Numbered from the stretch's first letter, positions 1 through 8,958 are shown. The stretch is DNA of 64,000 bases from CALVGQ01 sp964369385 (GCA_964369385.1 CAYJEY010000007.1:21937-85936); one strand, 5' to 3'. The notes: generated by a model not told the origin, from the letters alone. Program-made: numbers and translations.

Positions 1-88
1 CGATTAAGAGTGTTTTTTTATAGTATGATTTGTGTGTAAAGAATTATATAGATATAGTATAATTAAGGGGAAATTAGGAGGGAAAATC

Positions 89-907
89 ATGAGTTGTAAA
101 AATTGTGGAAAAGAAATAAGCCAAGAAAGTGAGTTTTGCCCTGAATGTGGATCCTTAGTAAACAAGAAAAAAGAAAATAAATGGATGGGAATAATTCAAA
201 AGTTCCTTGGCTTAGATCGTCGTATCTTAGCTGGGATTGGAATTGGATTTGTAGTTGTGTTGATTGTTTTTGCACTATCAATGAATAGTGGACCAAAAAT
301 CACTGAAGGATTAGTTATTGAAGATGGAATACTAAATGAATATCCAGGTGATGATAAAACGATTGTACTGCCCGAGGGTGTGAGTAGAATATCGCAAAAT
401 GTGTTTTATCATGCGGATTTAACTTCTATTGAATTTCCAGAGTCACTCGTGGTAATTGACCATCGCTCTTTTACAGGAAATCAATTGAATGAGGTGACCA
501 TACCTAGTTCGGTGGCATTGATCGGAAGCCAAGCATTTCATGATAACCAAATCAGTGAAATTGACTTACCTGAGGGACTTACAATGATAAGTGATAGTGC
601 GTTTAGAGACAATGTGCTTAAAGTAGTATCGATACCAGGCACTGTCGAGTGGATTGGAGATTATGCATTTGCCCAGAATCAAATTAATAAGCTTGAAATT
701 TTTCCAAATACATTTTATATTGGTGCACATGCCTTTGAAGGAAATCAACTTACAGAGGTGGTCATTTCATCAAGTGTAGAATTTATTGGTGAGGCTGCAT
801 TTGCCGACAATCCTGAGTTAACACGTATCAAAATTTATCAAAGTGAAGATAGTATTTTAGGTAGCCCATGGGGTGCAGAAGATGCTATAATTGAGTGGAG
901 TAATTAG
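89..907 (+). CDS. zinc-ribbon, membrane-anchored BspA-type leucine-rich-repeat protein
   Basis: Predicted 272-residue membrane protein. An N-terminal zinc ribbon (CKNCG near residue 3, CPEC near 18) is followed by a basic stretch and one hydrophobic helix at about residues 48-65. The rest is a run of BspA/LRR_5-type repeats, recognised from the recurring pattern 'I...AF..N.L..V.IP.SV..IG..AF'. The helix predicts a cytosolic zinc ribbon and an outside repeat domain, which could bind host or envelope ligands; that is inference. I chose ATG 89 because GGAGG lies 7 bases upstream; an in-frame ATG at 32 has no ribosome binding site. It ends 14 bases before the aldo-keto reductase, so the two may be co-transcribed. 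The ligand is unknown. Confidence 0.75.
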   Translation: MSCKNCGKEISQESEFCPECGSLVNKKKENKWMGIIQKFLGLDRRILAGIGIGFVVVLIVFALSMNSGPKITEGLVIEDGILNEYPGDDKTIVLPEGVSRISQNVFYHADLTSIEFPESLVVIDHRSFTGNQLNEVTIPSSVALIGSQAFHDNQISEIDLPEGLTMISDSAFRDNVLKVVSIPGTVEWIGDYAFAQNQINKLEIFPNTFYIGAHAFEGNQLTEVVISSSVEFIGEAAFADNPELTRIKIYQSEDSILGSPWGAEDAIIEWSN

Positions 908-921
908 AAAGAGGATAAGAC

Positions 922-1740
922 ATGAAACAATTTACTTTAAGCAATGATGTAAAAATGCCAGGTGTTGGGATTGGTGTTTGGCAGGCAGAACAAGGGGAAA
1001 CTACTTGTAACGCAGTGAAGTGGGCAATTGAAGCAGGATATCGTCATATTGATGCTGCAATGATTTATGGTAATGAGGTAAGTGTAGGGCAAGCAATTGC
1101 CCAAAGTAATGTTGCGCGTGAAGATTTATTTGTCACAACAAAATGTTGGAATGAAGATATTCGCCAAGGAAATGTAAGAGGCGCATTTGAAGCAAGCCTT
1201 GAACGTCTTGGATTAGATTATGTAGATTTATATTTGATTCACTGGCCAGCAACGGGGTATGAAAATGCATGGTTAGTATTTGAAGAACTATATAAGGAAG
1301 GAAAAGTACGTGCTATCGGTATTAGTAACTTCCACAAGCATCATTATGAATCATTGATGAAAGTAGCTTCAATTACACCAATGGTAAACCAAATGGAAGT
1401 ACATCCGAAATTCTCAAATAATGAATTAGTAGAGTTTTATAAAGAGAGAAATATTTTGGTTCAAGCATACAGTCCGTTAGGATCAACAGGAGCTTCGATT
1501 ATTAATCACCCGGAAGTTCAAGAAATTGCAAAAAAACATAATAAAACAGGAGCACAAGTTGTGTTAAAGTGGAACTTACAACGCGATATCGTTGTTTTAC
1601 CAAAATCGGTGACAAAACATCGTATTGAAGAAAATATCAATTTGTTTGATTTTGACTTAACAAATGAAGATATGGATAAAATTAATGAATTAAATACTGA
1701 TGAGCGTGTAGGGGCAAATCCAGATACATTTAATTTTTAA
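922..1740 (+). CDS. aldo/keto reductase
   Basis: NAD(P)H-dependent reductase of aldehydes and ketones, 272 residues, the normal length for the prokaryotic AKR5-like group (2,5-diketo-D-gluconate reductase/YvgN type). Family signatures are visible: the active-site segment DAAMIYGNE (catalytic Asp and Tyr), TTKCWN with the catalytic Lys, LIHWP with the active-site His, GKVRAIGISNF, VQAYSPLG, and the cofactor-binding VLPKSV segment near the C-terminus. AGAGGA precedes the ATG. It follows the leucine-rich-repeat gene by 14 bases and is followed by a weak hairpin. The physiological substrate cannot be told from sequence; a cytosolic detoxifying role is typical for the family. Confidence 0.93.
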   Translation: MKQFTLSNDVKMPGVGIGVWQAEQGETTCNAVKWAIEAGYRHIDAAMIYGNEVSVGQAIAQSNVAREDLFVTTKCWNEDIRQGNVRGAFEASLERLGLDYVDLYLIHWPATGYENAWLVFEELYKEGKVRAIGISNFHKHHYESLMKVASITPMVNQMEVHPKFSNNELVEFYKERNILVQAYSPLGSTGASIINHPEVQEIAKKHNKTGAQVVLKWNLQRDIVVLPKSVTKHRIEENINLFDFDLTNEDMDKINELNTDERVGANPDTFNF

Positions 1741-1748
1741 AAAATACT

Positions 1749-1797
1749 AAACCTAGAATATACAAAAAAATGGATTAATTTGTAATTTTAGGTTTTT
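1749..1797 (+). terminator. weak possible terminator
   Basis: The 7-bp arms AAACCTA and TAGGTTT close a loop of about 33 bases and are followed by a short T run. This is weak, because the loop is long and AT-rich. It sits directly after the aldo-keto reductase and before the next promoter. Confidence 0.3.
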
Positions 1798-1811
1798 CCT
1801 TTGTAAAAAAA

Positions 1812-1825
1812 TGTAAGCGGTTACT
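1812..1825 (+). promoter_or_regulatory. cre-like (CcpA/LacI-type) operator
   Basis: TGTAAGCGGTTACT matches the cre consensus TGWNANCGNTNWCA at every fixed position except the last and contains the dyad GTAA-GCGG-TTAC. It lies 8 bases upstream of the -35 box of the GDPD/ABC operon. A CcpA or dedicated LacI/GalR-family regulator would explain it; no such regulator is encoded in the window. Confidence 0.6.
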
Positions 1826-1833
1826 AAAAACTC

Positions 1834-1862
1834 TTGAGATTGTATTGAAAATTTAGTAAAAT
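1834..1862 (+). promoter_or_regulatory. sigma-A-type promoter of the GDPD/ABC operon
   Basis: TTGAGA (1834-1839) and TAAAAT (1857-1862) are separated by exactly 17 bases. Transcription would start near 1869, leaving a leader of about 85 bases before the GDPD start codon. Confidence 0.65.
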
Positions 1863-1953
1863 GAAAATGTTAAGAGATTGTTAAATTATGATTAGTGTTA
1901 TTGATTTTATATACATAAAAGATATACTTAATTAGTAGTGAATGAGGGAAATT

Positions 1954-2781
1954 ATGATAAAACAAAATAAATTATTAAAAGATAGTATTACAAAGAATAA
2001 AACGTGTATTGCGGTTCACCGTGGAAGTTATGGTGGAAATATCTTGCAAAATACATTGTCTGCATATAAAGCGGCAATGTTAAGTGGAGCTCATATGATT
2101 GAGATTGATGTTGCGGCATCAAAAGATGGAGTACTCTATGGGTTTCATACACATGTAGAAGAAAAAGTAGGGTTACCAAATGAACTACATCAAATGACAA
2201 GTAATGAAATTGAAGCTTTGAATTGTAAAAATATCTTAGGAGAAACTAGTGGTAGAACACTGTGTCGTTTTGAGGATGTGCTGAACAGTTTGAAGGGAAA
2301 ATGCATGATTAATGTGGATCGCTCTTGGTTCTATTGGAAAGAAACGATTGCCATGATCGATAAATGTGAAATGCAAGATCATGTCTTATTAAAAGCACCA
2401 GCAATGCCTGAGCGCTTGCAAGAACTTCAAGAGAGTGGTTCAAATGTTATGTTTATGGGAATTGTTAAAAGTATGGATGAAGTTGCCATGATGAAATCAT
2501 ATGATATTAACTTGGTTGCATTGGAACTTATTTTTGATAACTTACAACATGAACTTGTATTACCTGAGCAAATGGAACAGTTTAAAAATGAAGGACTTTA
2601 TACATGGGTTAATGCGATTGATTTAGGAGATCGATTTAACTTATCTGGTGGACTTACTGATACATTGGCGATTGAAGAATCGCAAGCAGACAATTGGGGG
2701 AAACTCATTGATATGGGGTTTGATATTATTCAAACTGATTGGCCTGCTATCTTAGCGTCTTATATAAACAGCAGAAGCTGA
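1954..2781 (+). CDS. glycerophosphodiester phosphodiesterase family protein
   Basis: Predicted cytosolic GDPD-family hydrolase, 275 residues, cleaving glycerophosphodiesters to glycerol-3-phosphate plus an alcohol. The TIM-barrel signatures are present: AVHRG near residue 23, the NTLSAY segment, EIDVAASKDG with metal-binding Glu and Asp, FHTH, and the C-terminal IIQTDWP strand. There is no signal peptide or membrane helix, unlike exported GlpQ. I chose ATG 1954 because GAGGG sits 5 bases upstream; the in-frame ATG at 1942 overlaps that ribosome binding site. It is the first gene of the operon with an ABC importer and a phosphohexomutase, so it probably processes an imported phosphodiester. 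The real substrate is unknown. Confidence 0.88.
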   Translation: MIKQNKLLKDSITKNKTCIAVHRGSYGGNILQNTLSAYKAAMLSGAHMIEIDVAASKDGVLYGFHTHVEEKVGLPNELHQMTSNEIEALNCKNILGETSGRTLCRFEDVLNSLKGKCMINVDRSWFYWKETIAMIDKCEMQDHVLLKAPAMPERLQELQESGSNVMFMGIVKSMDEVAMMKSYDINLVALELIFDNLQHELVLPEQMEQFKNEGLYTWVNAIDLGDRFNLSGGLTDTLAIEESQADNWGKLIDMGFDIIQTDWPAILASYINSRS

Positions 2782-2808
2782 GTATATACATTTTAAAGGA
2801 GAAAGAAA

Positions 2809-3894
2809 ATGAAAAAATTACTAGCATTACTTTTGGTACTCACTATGACTCTTGTGGGATGTTCTAGTGAACCAGCAACTTCTGAAGAAGGAACAGAAGG
2901 AGCAGGAGAAACTGCAGGAGAAACTGCAGGAGAAACAACTGAAGGAGAAAAGGTATCACTTGTAGTGTATACTAACTCGGGAACAGATGGTCGTGGAGAC
3001 TGGTTAATTGAACAAGCTGCAACTGCAGGGTTTGACATTGAAGTAGTAAGCCTTGGAGCTGGAGAATTAACAAATCGTTTAGTAGCAGAAAAGAATGCTC
3101 AAATTGCAGATGTAGTTTGGGGATTAAGTGCAGTAGATTATGAAAAACTTAAAAAAGAAGATTTATTAGTATCATATGAACCAACATGGGGAGCTGATGT
3201 AGATCCTGCTTATGGAGATCCAGATGGTTATTATTGGCCAATCGTAGTACAACCGCTTGGTTTTGCTTATGATCCATCACATGTAACTGATTTACAAGTA
3301 ACTGACCTTACTGAATTAGCTACAAAAGTTCCTGGAGAATATCAAATTCATCCATTAACTGGTGGTACTGCTAAAACAACATTAAGCTCAATCTTAGCTC
3401 GTTACCCAGATCCAGAAGGAGAACATGGAGTTTCTGAAGAAGGTTGGGAAGTTGCAAAAGCTTACATCCAAAATGGTTATACTACTTCTGATGGAGAAGC
3501 ATATTGGGATAATGTAGTTAATGGAGAAATGCCTTATGTAAATATGTGGGGTAGTGGAATCCTATTAAACGAAACAAACTATGAAACAGATTTCGAATTT
3601 ATCTATCCAGAAATCGGTATGCCATTTGTAGTTGAACAACTTGCAGTATGTAACAACACTGATAAAGAAGCTGAAGCAATCGAATTTATTAACTGGATGG
3701 GAAGTGCTGAAGTTCAAGCTGCATTCTCAAACGAATTTGGTACAACACCAGCTCACCCTGATGCGTTAGCTCAAGCACCAGAAAATGTTCGTGTATTACT
3801 AGAAAACTGTAAACCACAAGAAATTGACTGGGGATTCATTGCTGAATACCAAGACGCTTGGATTGAAAAAGTTTCACTTGAGTACGTACAATAG
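2809..3894 (+). CDS. ABC importer substrate-binding lipoprotein, AfuA/FbpA/PhnS-like
   Basis: Extracellular lipid-anchored binding protein, 361 residues. The signal peptide ends in a lipobox (LVGC, Cys 18), followed by a low-complexity linker with tandem GETA copies encoded by a 12-bp direct repeat around 2908-2940. The mature part (LVVYTNSGTDGRGDWL, QIADVVWGLS, Trp/Tyr-rich YYWPIVVQPLGFAYDP) is of the periplasmic-binding class that includes iron(III), thiamine, 2-aminoethylphosphonate and sugar-phosphate binders. Downstream lie its ATPase and fused permease. Gene context (GDPD, phosphohexomutase, glycosidase-like domain) favours a phosphorylated sugar or phosphodiester over iron. GGAGA lies 8 bases before the start. 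Confidence 0.85.
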   Translation: MKKLLALLLVLTMTLVGCSSEPATSEEGTEGAGETAGETAGETTEGEKVSLVVYTNSGTDGRGDWLIEQAATAGFDIEVVSLGAGELTNRLVAEKNAQIADVVWGLSAVDYEKLKKEDLLVSYEPTWGADVDPAYGDPDGYYWPIVVQPLGFAYDPSHVTDLQVTDLTELATKVPGEYQIHPLTGGTAKTTLSSILARYPDPEGEHGVSEEGWEVAKAYIQNGYTTSDGEAYWDNVVNGEMPYVNMWGSGILLNETNYETDFEFIYPEIGMPFVVEQLAVCNNTDKEAEAIEFINWMGSAEVQAAFSNEFGTTPAHPDALAQAPENVRVLLENCKPQEIDWGFIAEYQDAWIEKVSLEYVQ

Positions 3895-3905
3895 TTATAG
3901 AGTCA

Positions 3906-3935
3906 AAGCGGTGTAAAAATTTACACCGCTTCATT
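3906..3935 (+). terminator. intercistronic hairpin after the binding-protein gene
   Basis: A perfect 12-bp inverted repeat (AAGCGGTGTAAA / TTTACACCGCTT, 2-base spacer) is followed by only a broken T run. Such hairpins after binding-protein genes usually act as partial terminators or mRNA 3'-end stabilisers, raising binding-protein yield over the permease. Confidence 0.7.
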
Positions 3936-3960
3936 TTAATAAATAGGAGTAGATAAAATT

Positions 3961-4971
3961 ATGATCGAATTTAAAGGAATAGAAATTAAATATGGTGACT
4001 TTGTCGCAATGAAAGATTTAGATCTTGTGATAAAGGAAGGGGAATTTTTTACATTCTTAGGTCCTTCAGGATGTGGAAAAACAACAACATTACGCTCACT
4101 AGTGGGATTTATTACACCATCAGAAGGAACAATTAGTATCCATAACAAAGAAATTACAAATGTACCGGTAGAAGATCGTGAAATTGGAATGGTATTCCAA
4201 AGTTATGCGTTATTCCCAACAATGAATGTATATGAGAACATTGCGTTTGGATTACGTGTAAAAAAATTACCAAAAGCAGAAATTGATAAAAAAGTAAGAG
4301 ATGTAGCAAAAAAAGTAGACTTAACTGATGAACAATTAATGAAACAAGTTGCAGCATTATCTGGTGGTCAACAACAACGTGTTGCGTTAGCAAGAGCGAT
4401 TGTGTGCGAACCTAAGATTTTATGTTTAGATGAGCCATTAAGTAATCTAGATGCAAAATTGCGTGTAGGATTACGTGATGAATTAAAAAAATTACAACGT
4501 GAATTAAATATCACAACACTTTATGTTACACATGATCAAGAAGAAGCCTTAACACTTTCTGACCGTATTGCAGTATTTAATAATGGTAAGATTGAACAAG
4601 TAGGAACTCCTTATGAAATATATAATGAATCAGCATCACAGTTTGTATGTGACTTCATTGGTAGTATCAATGTTTTAAACAAAGAATTCATTGAAGAAAT
4701 AAACAAGAAAGCAAATGTAGTTTTAGATCCAAATAAGAATGCATACATAAGATATGAGCGTGTTTTAAGTCAAAATGCGGATAAAGATGTAGTGGAAATG
4801 GAAGCAAAAATTATTGATTTTGCATACCATGGAACACACACAGTTTATTCATATGAAGTTGCGGGTCAAATTGTAAAAAGTATGGAAAAAAATGATGGTT
4901 TAAACCAACTTGGAGTTGGTGATAAAACAGTTCACATATATGTTCATGTGAATGACATCATGCAGTATTAG
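3961..4971 (+). CDS. ABC importer ATPase, spermidine/iron/sugar-phosphate class (CUT-like with TOBE)
   Basis: ATPase subunit of the importer, 336 residues. It shows Walker A (GPSGCGKTT, about residues 35-43), Q-loop (VFQSYALFP), ABC signature (LSGGQQQR), Walker B with D-loop (ILCLDEPLSNLD) and the switch His (YVTHDQEEA). After about residue 230 comes a TOBE-type extension (FVCDFIGSIN onward) as in PotA/FbpC/AfuC. It is encoded 66 bases after the binding protein and 9 bases before the permease. It energises import from the cytoplasmic face; the substrate is inferred only from neighbours. Confidence 0.93.
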   Translation: MIEFKGIEIKYGDFVAMKDLDLVIKEGEFFTFLGPSGCGKTTTLRSLVGFITPSEGTISIHNKEITNVPVEDREIGMVFQSYALFPTMNVYENIAFGLRVKKLPKAEIDKKVRDVAKKVDLTDEQLMKQVAALSGGQQQRVALARAIVCEPKILCLDEPLSNLDAKLRVGLRDELKKLQRELNITTLYVTHDQEEALTLSDRIAVFNNGKIEQVGTPYEIYNESASQFVCDFIGSINVLNKEFIEEINKKANVVLDPNKNAYIRYERVLSQNADKDVVEMEAKIIDFAYHGTHTVYSYEVAGQIVKSMEKNDGLNQLGVGDKTVHIYVHVNDIMQY

Positions 4972-4980
4972 GTAACGTTT

Positions 4981-6708
4981 ATGAAAGAGAAATTATCTGG
5001 AGCTATAAAACGAATTGGTCCTTTCGGATTAGTTATTCGTATATTTCTAGTGTGGTTTGTAGTTGCGTTATTAGTGCTACCAAACATAAGCTTAATGTCG
5101 AATGTTTTCATCAAAGATGGACAACTATCATTAGAAGTATTTGGTAAAGTATTTGGTTCTGCCCGTGCAATGAAAGCGTTGATGAATAGTTTCATCTTAG
5201 CCTTCTCACTCGTAGTCACTATCAACATAGTCGGAGTACTATTGGTATTGTTTACTGAGTATTTTGATTTAAAAGGTGCCAAAATACTCAAAGCAGGATA
5301 TATGACGACACTTATTTATGGAGGAGTTGTCTTAGTTAGTGGATATCAATTTATTTATGGAAACAATGGAATTATTACTAACTTTTTAGTTGAATGGTTT
5401 CCTACCATGGATTCAAAATGGTTTGTAGGATATCCAGCTGTATTGTTTATCATGACTTTTGCCTGTACATCGAACCATGTCATTTTCTTAACGAATGCGA
5501 TTCGAGGTATTGATAATCAAATGGTTGAAGCTGCTCAAAACTTAGGGGAATCTTCATGGAATATTCTTCGCAGAATCATCCTACCTATTTTAAAGCCAAG
5601 TTTATTTGCAATTACAATTTTAACTTTTCTAACAGGATTAGGAGCTGTGTCAGCGCCTTTAATTGTAGGGGGAACTGACTTCCAAACAATTAATCCAATT
5701 ATTATCGATTTTGCGAAAAGTCCTTACTCACGTGAAATTGCGGCATTCTTAGCAATTTTACTTGGTATCGCAACTACGATTCTACTTGTAATTATGAATA
5801 AAGTAGAATCTGGTGGGACATATATGTCTATTGCAAAAACAAAAACACGTTTTAAGAAACAAAAAATAAAGAATCGTGGATTGCGTATTTTATCGTATGT
5901 GACAGCTTGGGGACTTTGGTTAGTTTATATTGTGCCTATCGCACTTATTACGCTTTATTCATTTATGGACTACCGTACAATTCGTACGGCAACACTGAGT
6001 TTAAGTTCACTTACGCTTGAAAACTGGTCGAAGTTATTTACACAAAGTGATGCTGCTGAACCATTTATCGTGAGTATTACTTATTCTGCATTAGCATCAA
6101 TTGCAGTTGTGTTCATCGTAGTATTCGCAACACGCATTATTACAAAGGCTAAAAACAAAGCTGAGAAGAGTTTAGAATATTTCTTGCTTCTTCCATGGCT
6201 TCTACCAAGTACGCTAATTGCGCTTGGACTTATGATGACTTATGATGTACCACAGTGGATTATGGGGAATCAAGTGTTAATTGGAACTACAGCAATCTTA
6301 TTGTTTGGGTATATTATTATTAAACTACCTTTCTCATTTAGAATGATTAAAGCGGCATTTTTCTCAATTGATGACTCAATAGAAGAATCTGCTAAGTGTA
6401 TGGGAGCAAGACAGTTTTATACACTTCGTCGTGTTATCATACCAATGATTCTTCCTACAATGATTTCTGTAATGGTATTGAATTTTAATAGCTTATTATC
6501 AGATTATGATTTGACTGTATTTTTGTTTCATCCATTACTAGAACCATTAGGGATTGTAATTAAGAACTCAACAAATACACAAACTTCACTTGATGCTGTT
6601 GCGATGTCATTTGTGTATTCAGTGTGCTTAATGATTATTTCAGGGATCGCTCTTTATTTCACACAGGGAGATGGTGCGAAATTATTTTCAAGAAAAAACT
6701 CTAAATAG
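4981..6708 (+). CDS. ABC importer permease with two fused transmembrane domains
   Basis: Fused double permease of 575 residues, FbpB/AfuB-type. Each half carries a binding-protein-dependent transport domain with an EAA loop: EAAQNLGESSWNILRRIILP in the first half and a second one (ESAKCMGARQFYTLRRVIIP) in the C-terminal half. A basic linker near residues 285-300 joins them. About 12 hydrophobic helices are visible. Fusion of both permease domains in one chain is typical of the FbpB/AfuB/PhnU-V-like group and fits the neighbouring binding protein and ATPase. The ribosome binding site is poor (AGGTAACG), which suggests coupling to the ATPase gene. Confidence 0.92.
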   Translation: MKEKLSGAIKRIGPFGLVIRIFLVWFVVALLVLPNISLMSNVFIKDGQLSLEVFGKVFGSARAMKALMNSFILAFSLVVTINIVGVLLVLFTEYFDLKGAKILKAGYMTTLIYGGVVLVSGYQFIYGNNGIITNFLVEWFPTMDSKWFVGYPAVLFIMTFACTSNHVIFLTNAIRGIDNQMVEAAQNLGESSWNILRRIILPILKPSLFAITILTFLTGLGAVSAPLIVGGTDFQTINPIIIDFAKSPYSREIAAFLAILLGIATTILLVIMNKVESGGTYMSIAKTKTRFKKQKIKNRGLRILSYVTAWGLWLVYIVPIALITLYSFMDYRTIRTATLSLSSLTLENWSKLFTQSDAAEPFIVSITYSALASIAVVFIVVFATRIITKAKNKAEKSLEYFLLLPWLLPSTLIALGLMMTYDVPQWIMGNQVLIGTTAILLFGYIIIKLPFSFRMIKAAFFSIDDSIEESAKCMGARQFYTLRRVIIPMILPTMISVMVLNFNSLLSDYDLTVFLFHPLLEPLGIVIKNSTNTQTSLDAVAMSFVYSVCLMIISGIALYFTQGDGAKLFSRKNSK

Positions 6709-6723
6709 TATTGATGAGGTTAT

Positions 6724-8958
6724 ATGAAACTAGTAAGTAAAAACTACAAATTAAATACGTACAAAAAAGCTGACTTTGTAGATAAATTGACAGTGGAATT
6801 TTTCTCGCAGTTTGATTTACATATTCTTGGTTCAAATGAATATGCTGTCATTCAAGATTTTTCAATTGAAGCATTGAACGACCTGGGGTTGATTAGTCAA
6901 CCTCAGGTTGATGTGTATTATGATGAAATTAGAAGAGATCATTGTAACTTTACAAAAGATATTGAGATATATTTTGAAGAGTACTATGAACGTATTTTTA
7001 AGGTGAGAAATAAACATTTTAGTAATGTAGAAGCTTTTTTGTATAAAAAAAATATGAATAATTTGGTTTATTCACTCAATGAAGCAGATAAATTAAAGCG
7101 AATGATGCAGGAATACTCTTGTGTTGTTATTGCTGCAGAAAAAGTAGAATGTCCCAAAGAATATCTACAAAAATTACTTGATTCTTATCAAGACCATCAA
7201 GTCATCTTAATTTTAGCAGAGCAATATCACCCAATTTATTATTCAGTAGATGATGTAAAAGATTTCCTAGGAAATAATATTCAACAAATTACTTACTCTG
7301 CAAAAAGTGCACTAATTAATTTTGAACAGTTTGATATTGCATGTGAAAACTGCTTTTTACATGTCATAGGAGAAACATTCCTCATGAATGTGAAGTCAAT
7401 GAATGTAGAAGCATTCATTGAAGGGACTGCAACCACTACAATGAGTCAAATTTACTTGAATTATTTTGAACCGAGCCTTTTTAAGATTCATGTTCCAATT
7501 GGCTTTGATATTAATGAGGGGGTTCCATTAGTTGAAAAAATTAAGATTAGCTATGGTCAACTTGCTCACTTTGATTTAAAGAGATATAAGGATAGCTTTG
7601 AACTCATAAGACAGAAACCTTCAATTTTTTTAGATTTCATTCAGGCAAAAGAATATACTATTCATGGATTTAGTAATGTTAAAACTAAAAATGATATGGA
7701 GTATGCAAAAAAAGAGTGGGTAATGGAGCAAATGTCTTGTAGTGATGAACTTCGTTATCAACAAATGTATTTAAATGAAGAGATGAAAAGTATTGAATTG
7801 GATTTTGACAAGAATCAATCAGCATACTTAGTTGATGTAATTACTTTAAACAAATCTGATTTAGCAGAAGTTATATTTCAAAAGGAAAGACCACTACGCT
7901 CACCGCGTAATATTTTAAAAACAGAAGAAGATTATTTTGGCATATGTAGTAATTTTATGTTCTTTTCTACAAGTCGATTATTAGAAAGATATAACTATAT
8001 TCGAAAAGAACGGATTGATGAACAACTTCCACTTGAGGTGTTTCATTTGGACTATGCAAAAGCTACAACGGAAACTTTTCCACTTTTTGATAAGGGAACA
8101 CTCGTACGGTTGAATGATGGGACGTTTCGAATTACAAAAACAACACTAAAATCGGGCGTATTGAAAATAAATGGGGAGGAAGTTGTATTTAGTGGAAATG
8201 ATGTGAATCCTAGCATTGCGGGAGATGTCGCAATTTATACACCAATGATGAGCACTGAAGTTAATGAGCCAATGTCCTATATTTATGAAATAGATAATGG
8301 CCGAGAAAATTTAGTCATTGTGAATCAACGCGTTGTGTGTATGAAAGAAAATGTTTTAATGACTCAATTTGGCATAGTACTCTCATTGTCAAAAGAATAT
8401 GCAAAAAAATATGTATGGTATCAAAAAATTAAAGATAAAGAAATTGATTTCTCACAGTTAATGCTAGAGTTGAAGCTAGATAATCCAAGTGAATTAAGTA
8501 ATGAGACTTGGTCACAAGTAGACTGGGCATATGGAGGAGCGATTGTCCTTGCAGGTAAAAATAAGGATGATATTCTATCAGAAATGAGAAAAGAAGGATG
8601 GATGAAGGCATTATCGTGTCAAACACAAGAATCAATGATACATGAATTCTCTTATCACCCACGTACAGCATTTTGTCTAAGTAAGACGAATCAATTAAGT
8701 ATTTGTGTATTTTCTGGAAGACAGGGATTTGCGAAGTCAGTGAATTATGAAGAGATGGTTAATATTATTTATGAAATATTGCCAGATACAGAGATAATAC
8801 TCAATGCAGATGGTGGTGCAAGTTCTGCATTGAGTTATTATGATCATCGTGGTTTGATTGAGATAAGTTATCCTTGCGCATCTTTAGAGAATTCAGCAGG
8901 AATACTTAGAAATTTAACAGCGATTATGAAAATAGAAATGAGGAGGAAAAAAGTATGA
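6724..8958 (+). CDS. large cytosolic protein with C-terminal phosphodiester-glycosidase (NAGPA-like) domain
   Basis: 744 residues, with no signal peptide or membrane helix. I do not recognise the first 450 or so residues. The C-terminal part, about residues 590-735, resembles the NAGPA/DUF2233 phosphodiester glycosidase fold: a WAYGGAI strand, HPRTAFCLSKTNQLSICVF, an FSGRQG loop and the family-like motif NADGGASSAL. Known members cleave sugar-1-phosphodiesters and are normally secreted; a cytosolic, N-terminally extended version is unusual. It overlaps the next gene (phosphohexomutase) by 4 bases, indicating tight coupling. Inferred role: releasing a phosphosugar from an imported sugar-phosphodiester. 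The enzyme assignment is moderate; the exact reaction is unknown. Confidence 0.6.
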   Translation: MKLVSKNYKLNTYKKADFVDKLTVEFFSQFDLHILGSNEYAVIQDFSIEALNDLGLISQPQVDVYYDEIRRDHCNFTKDIEIYFEEYYERIFKVRNKHFSNVEAFLYKKNMNNLVYSLNEADKLKRMMQEYSCVVIAAEKVECPKEYLQKLLDSYQDHQVILILAEQYHPIYYSVDDVKDFLGNNIQQITYSAKSALINFEQFDIACENCFLHVIGETFLMNVKSMNVEAFIEGTATTTMSQIYLNYFEPSLFKIHVPIGFDINEGVPLVEKIKISYGQLAHFDLKRYKDSFELIRQKPSIFLDFIQAKEYTIHGFSNVKTKNDMEYAKKEWVMEQMSCSDELRYQQMYLNEEMKSIELDFDKNQSAYLVDVITLNKSDLAEVIFQKERPLRSPRNILKTEEDYFGICSNFMFFSTSRLLERYNYIRKERIDEQLPLEVFHLDYAKATTETFPLFDKGTLVRLNDGTFRITKTTLKSGVLKINGEEVVFSGNDVNPSIAGDVAIYTPMMSTEVNEPMSYIYEIDNGRENLVIVNQRVVCMKENVLMTQFGIVLSLSKEYAKKYVWYQKIKDKEIDFSQLMLELKLDNPSELSNETWSQVDWAYGGAIVLAGKNKDDILSEMRKEGWMKALSCQTQESMIHEFSYHPRTAFCLSKTNQLSICVFSGRQGFAKSVNYEEMVNIIYEILPDTEIILNADGGASSALSYYDHRGLIEISYPCASLENSAGILRNLTAIMKIEMRRKKV

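Noticed and set aside
2793..3038. 81-residue minus-strand open reading frame opposite the binding-protein gene
   Set aside because: It is a shadow of the low-complexity linker and signal peptide with no ribosome binding site.
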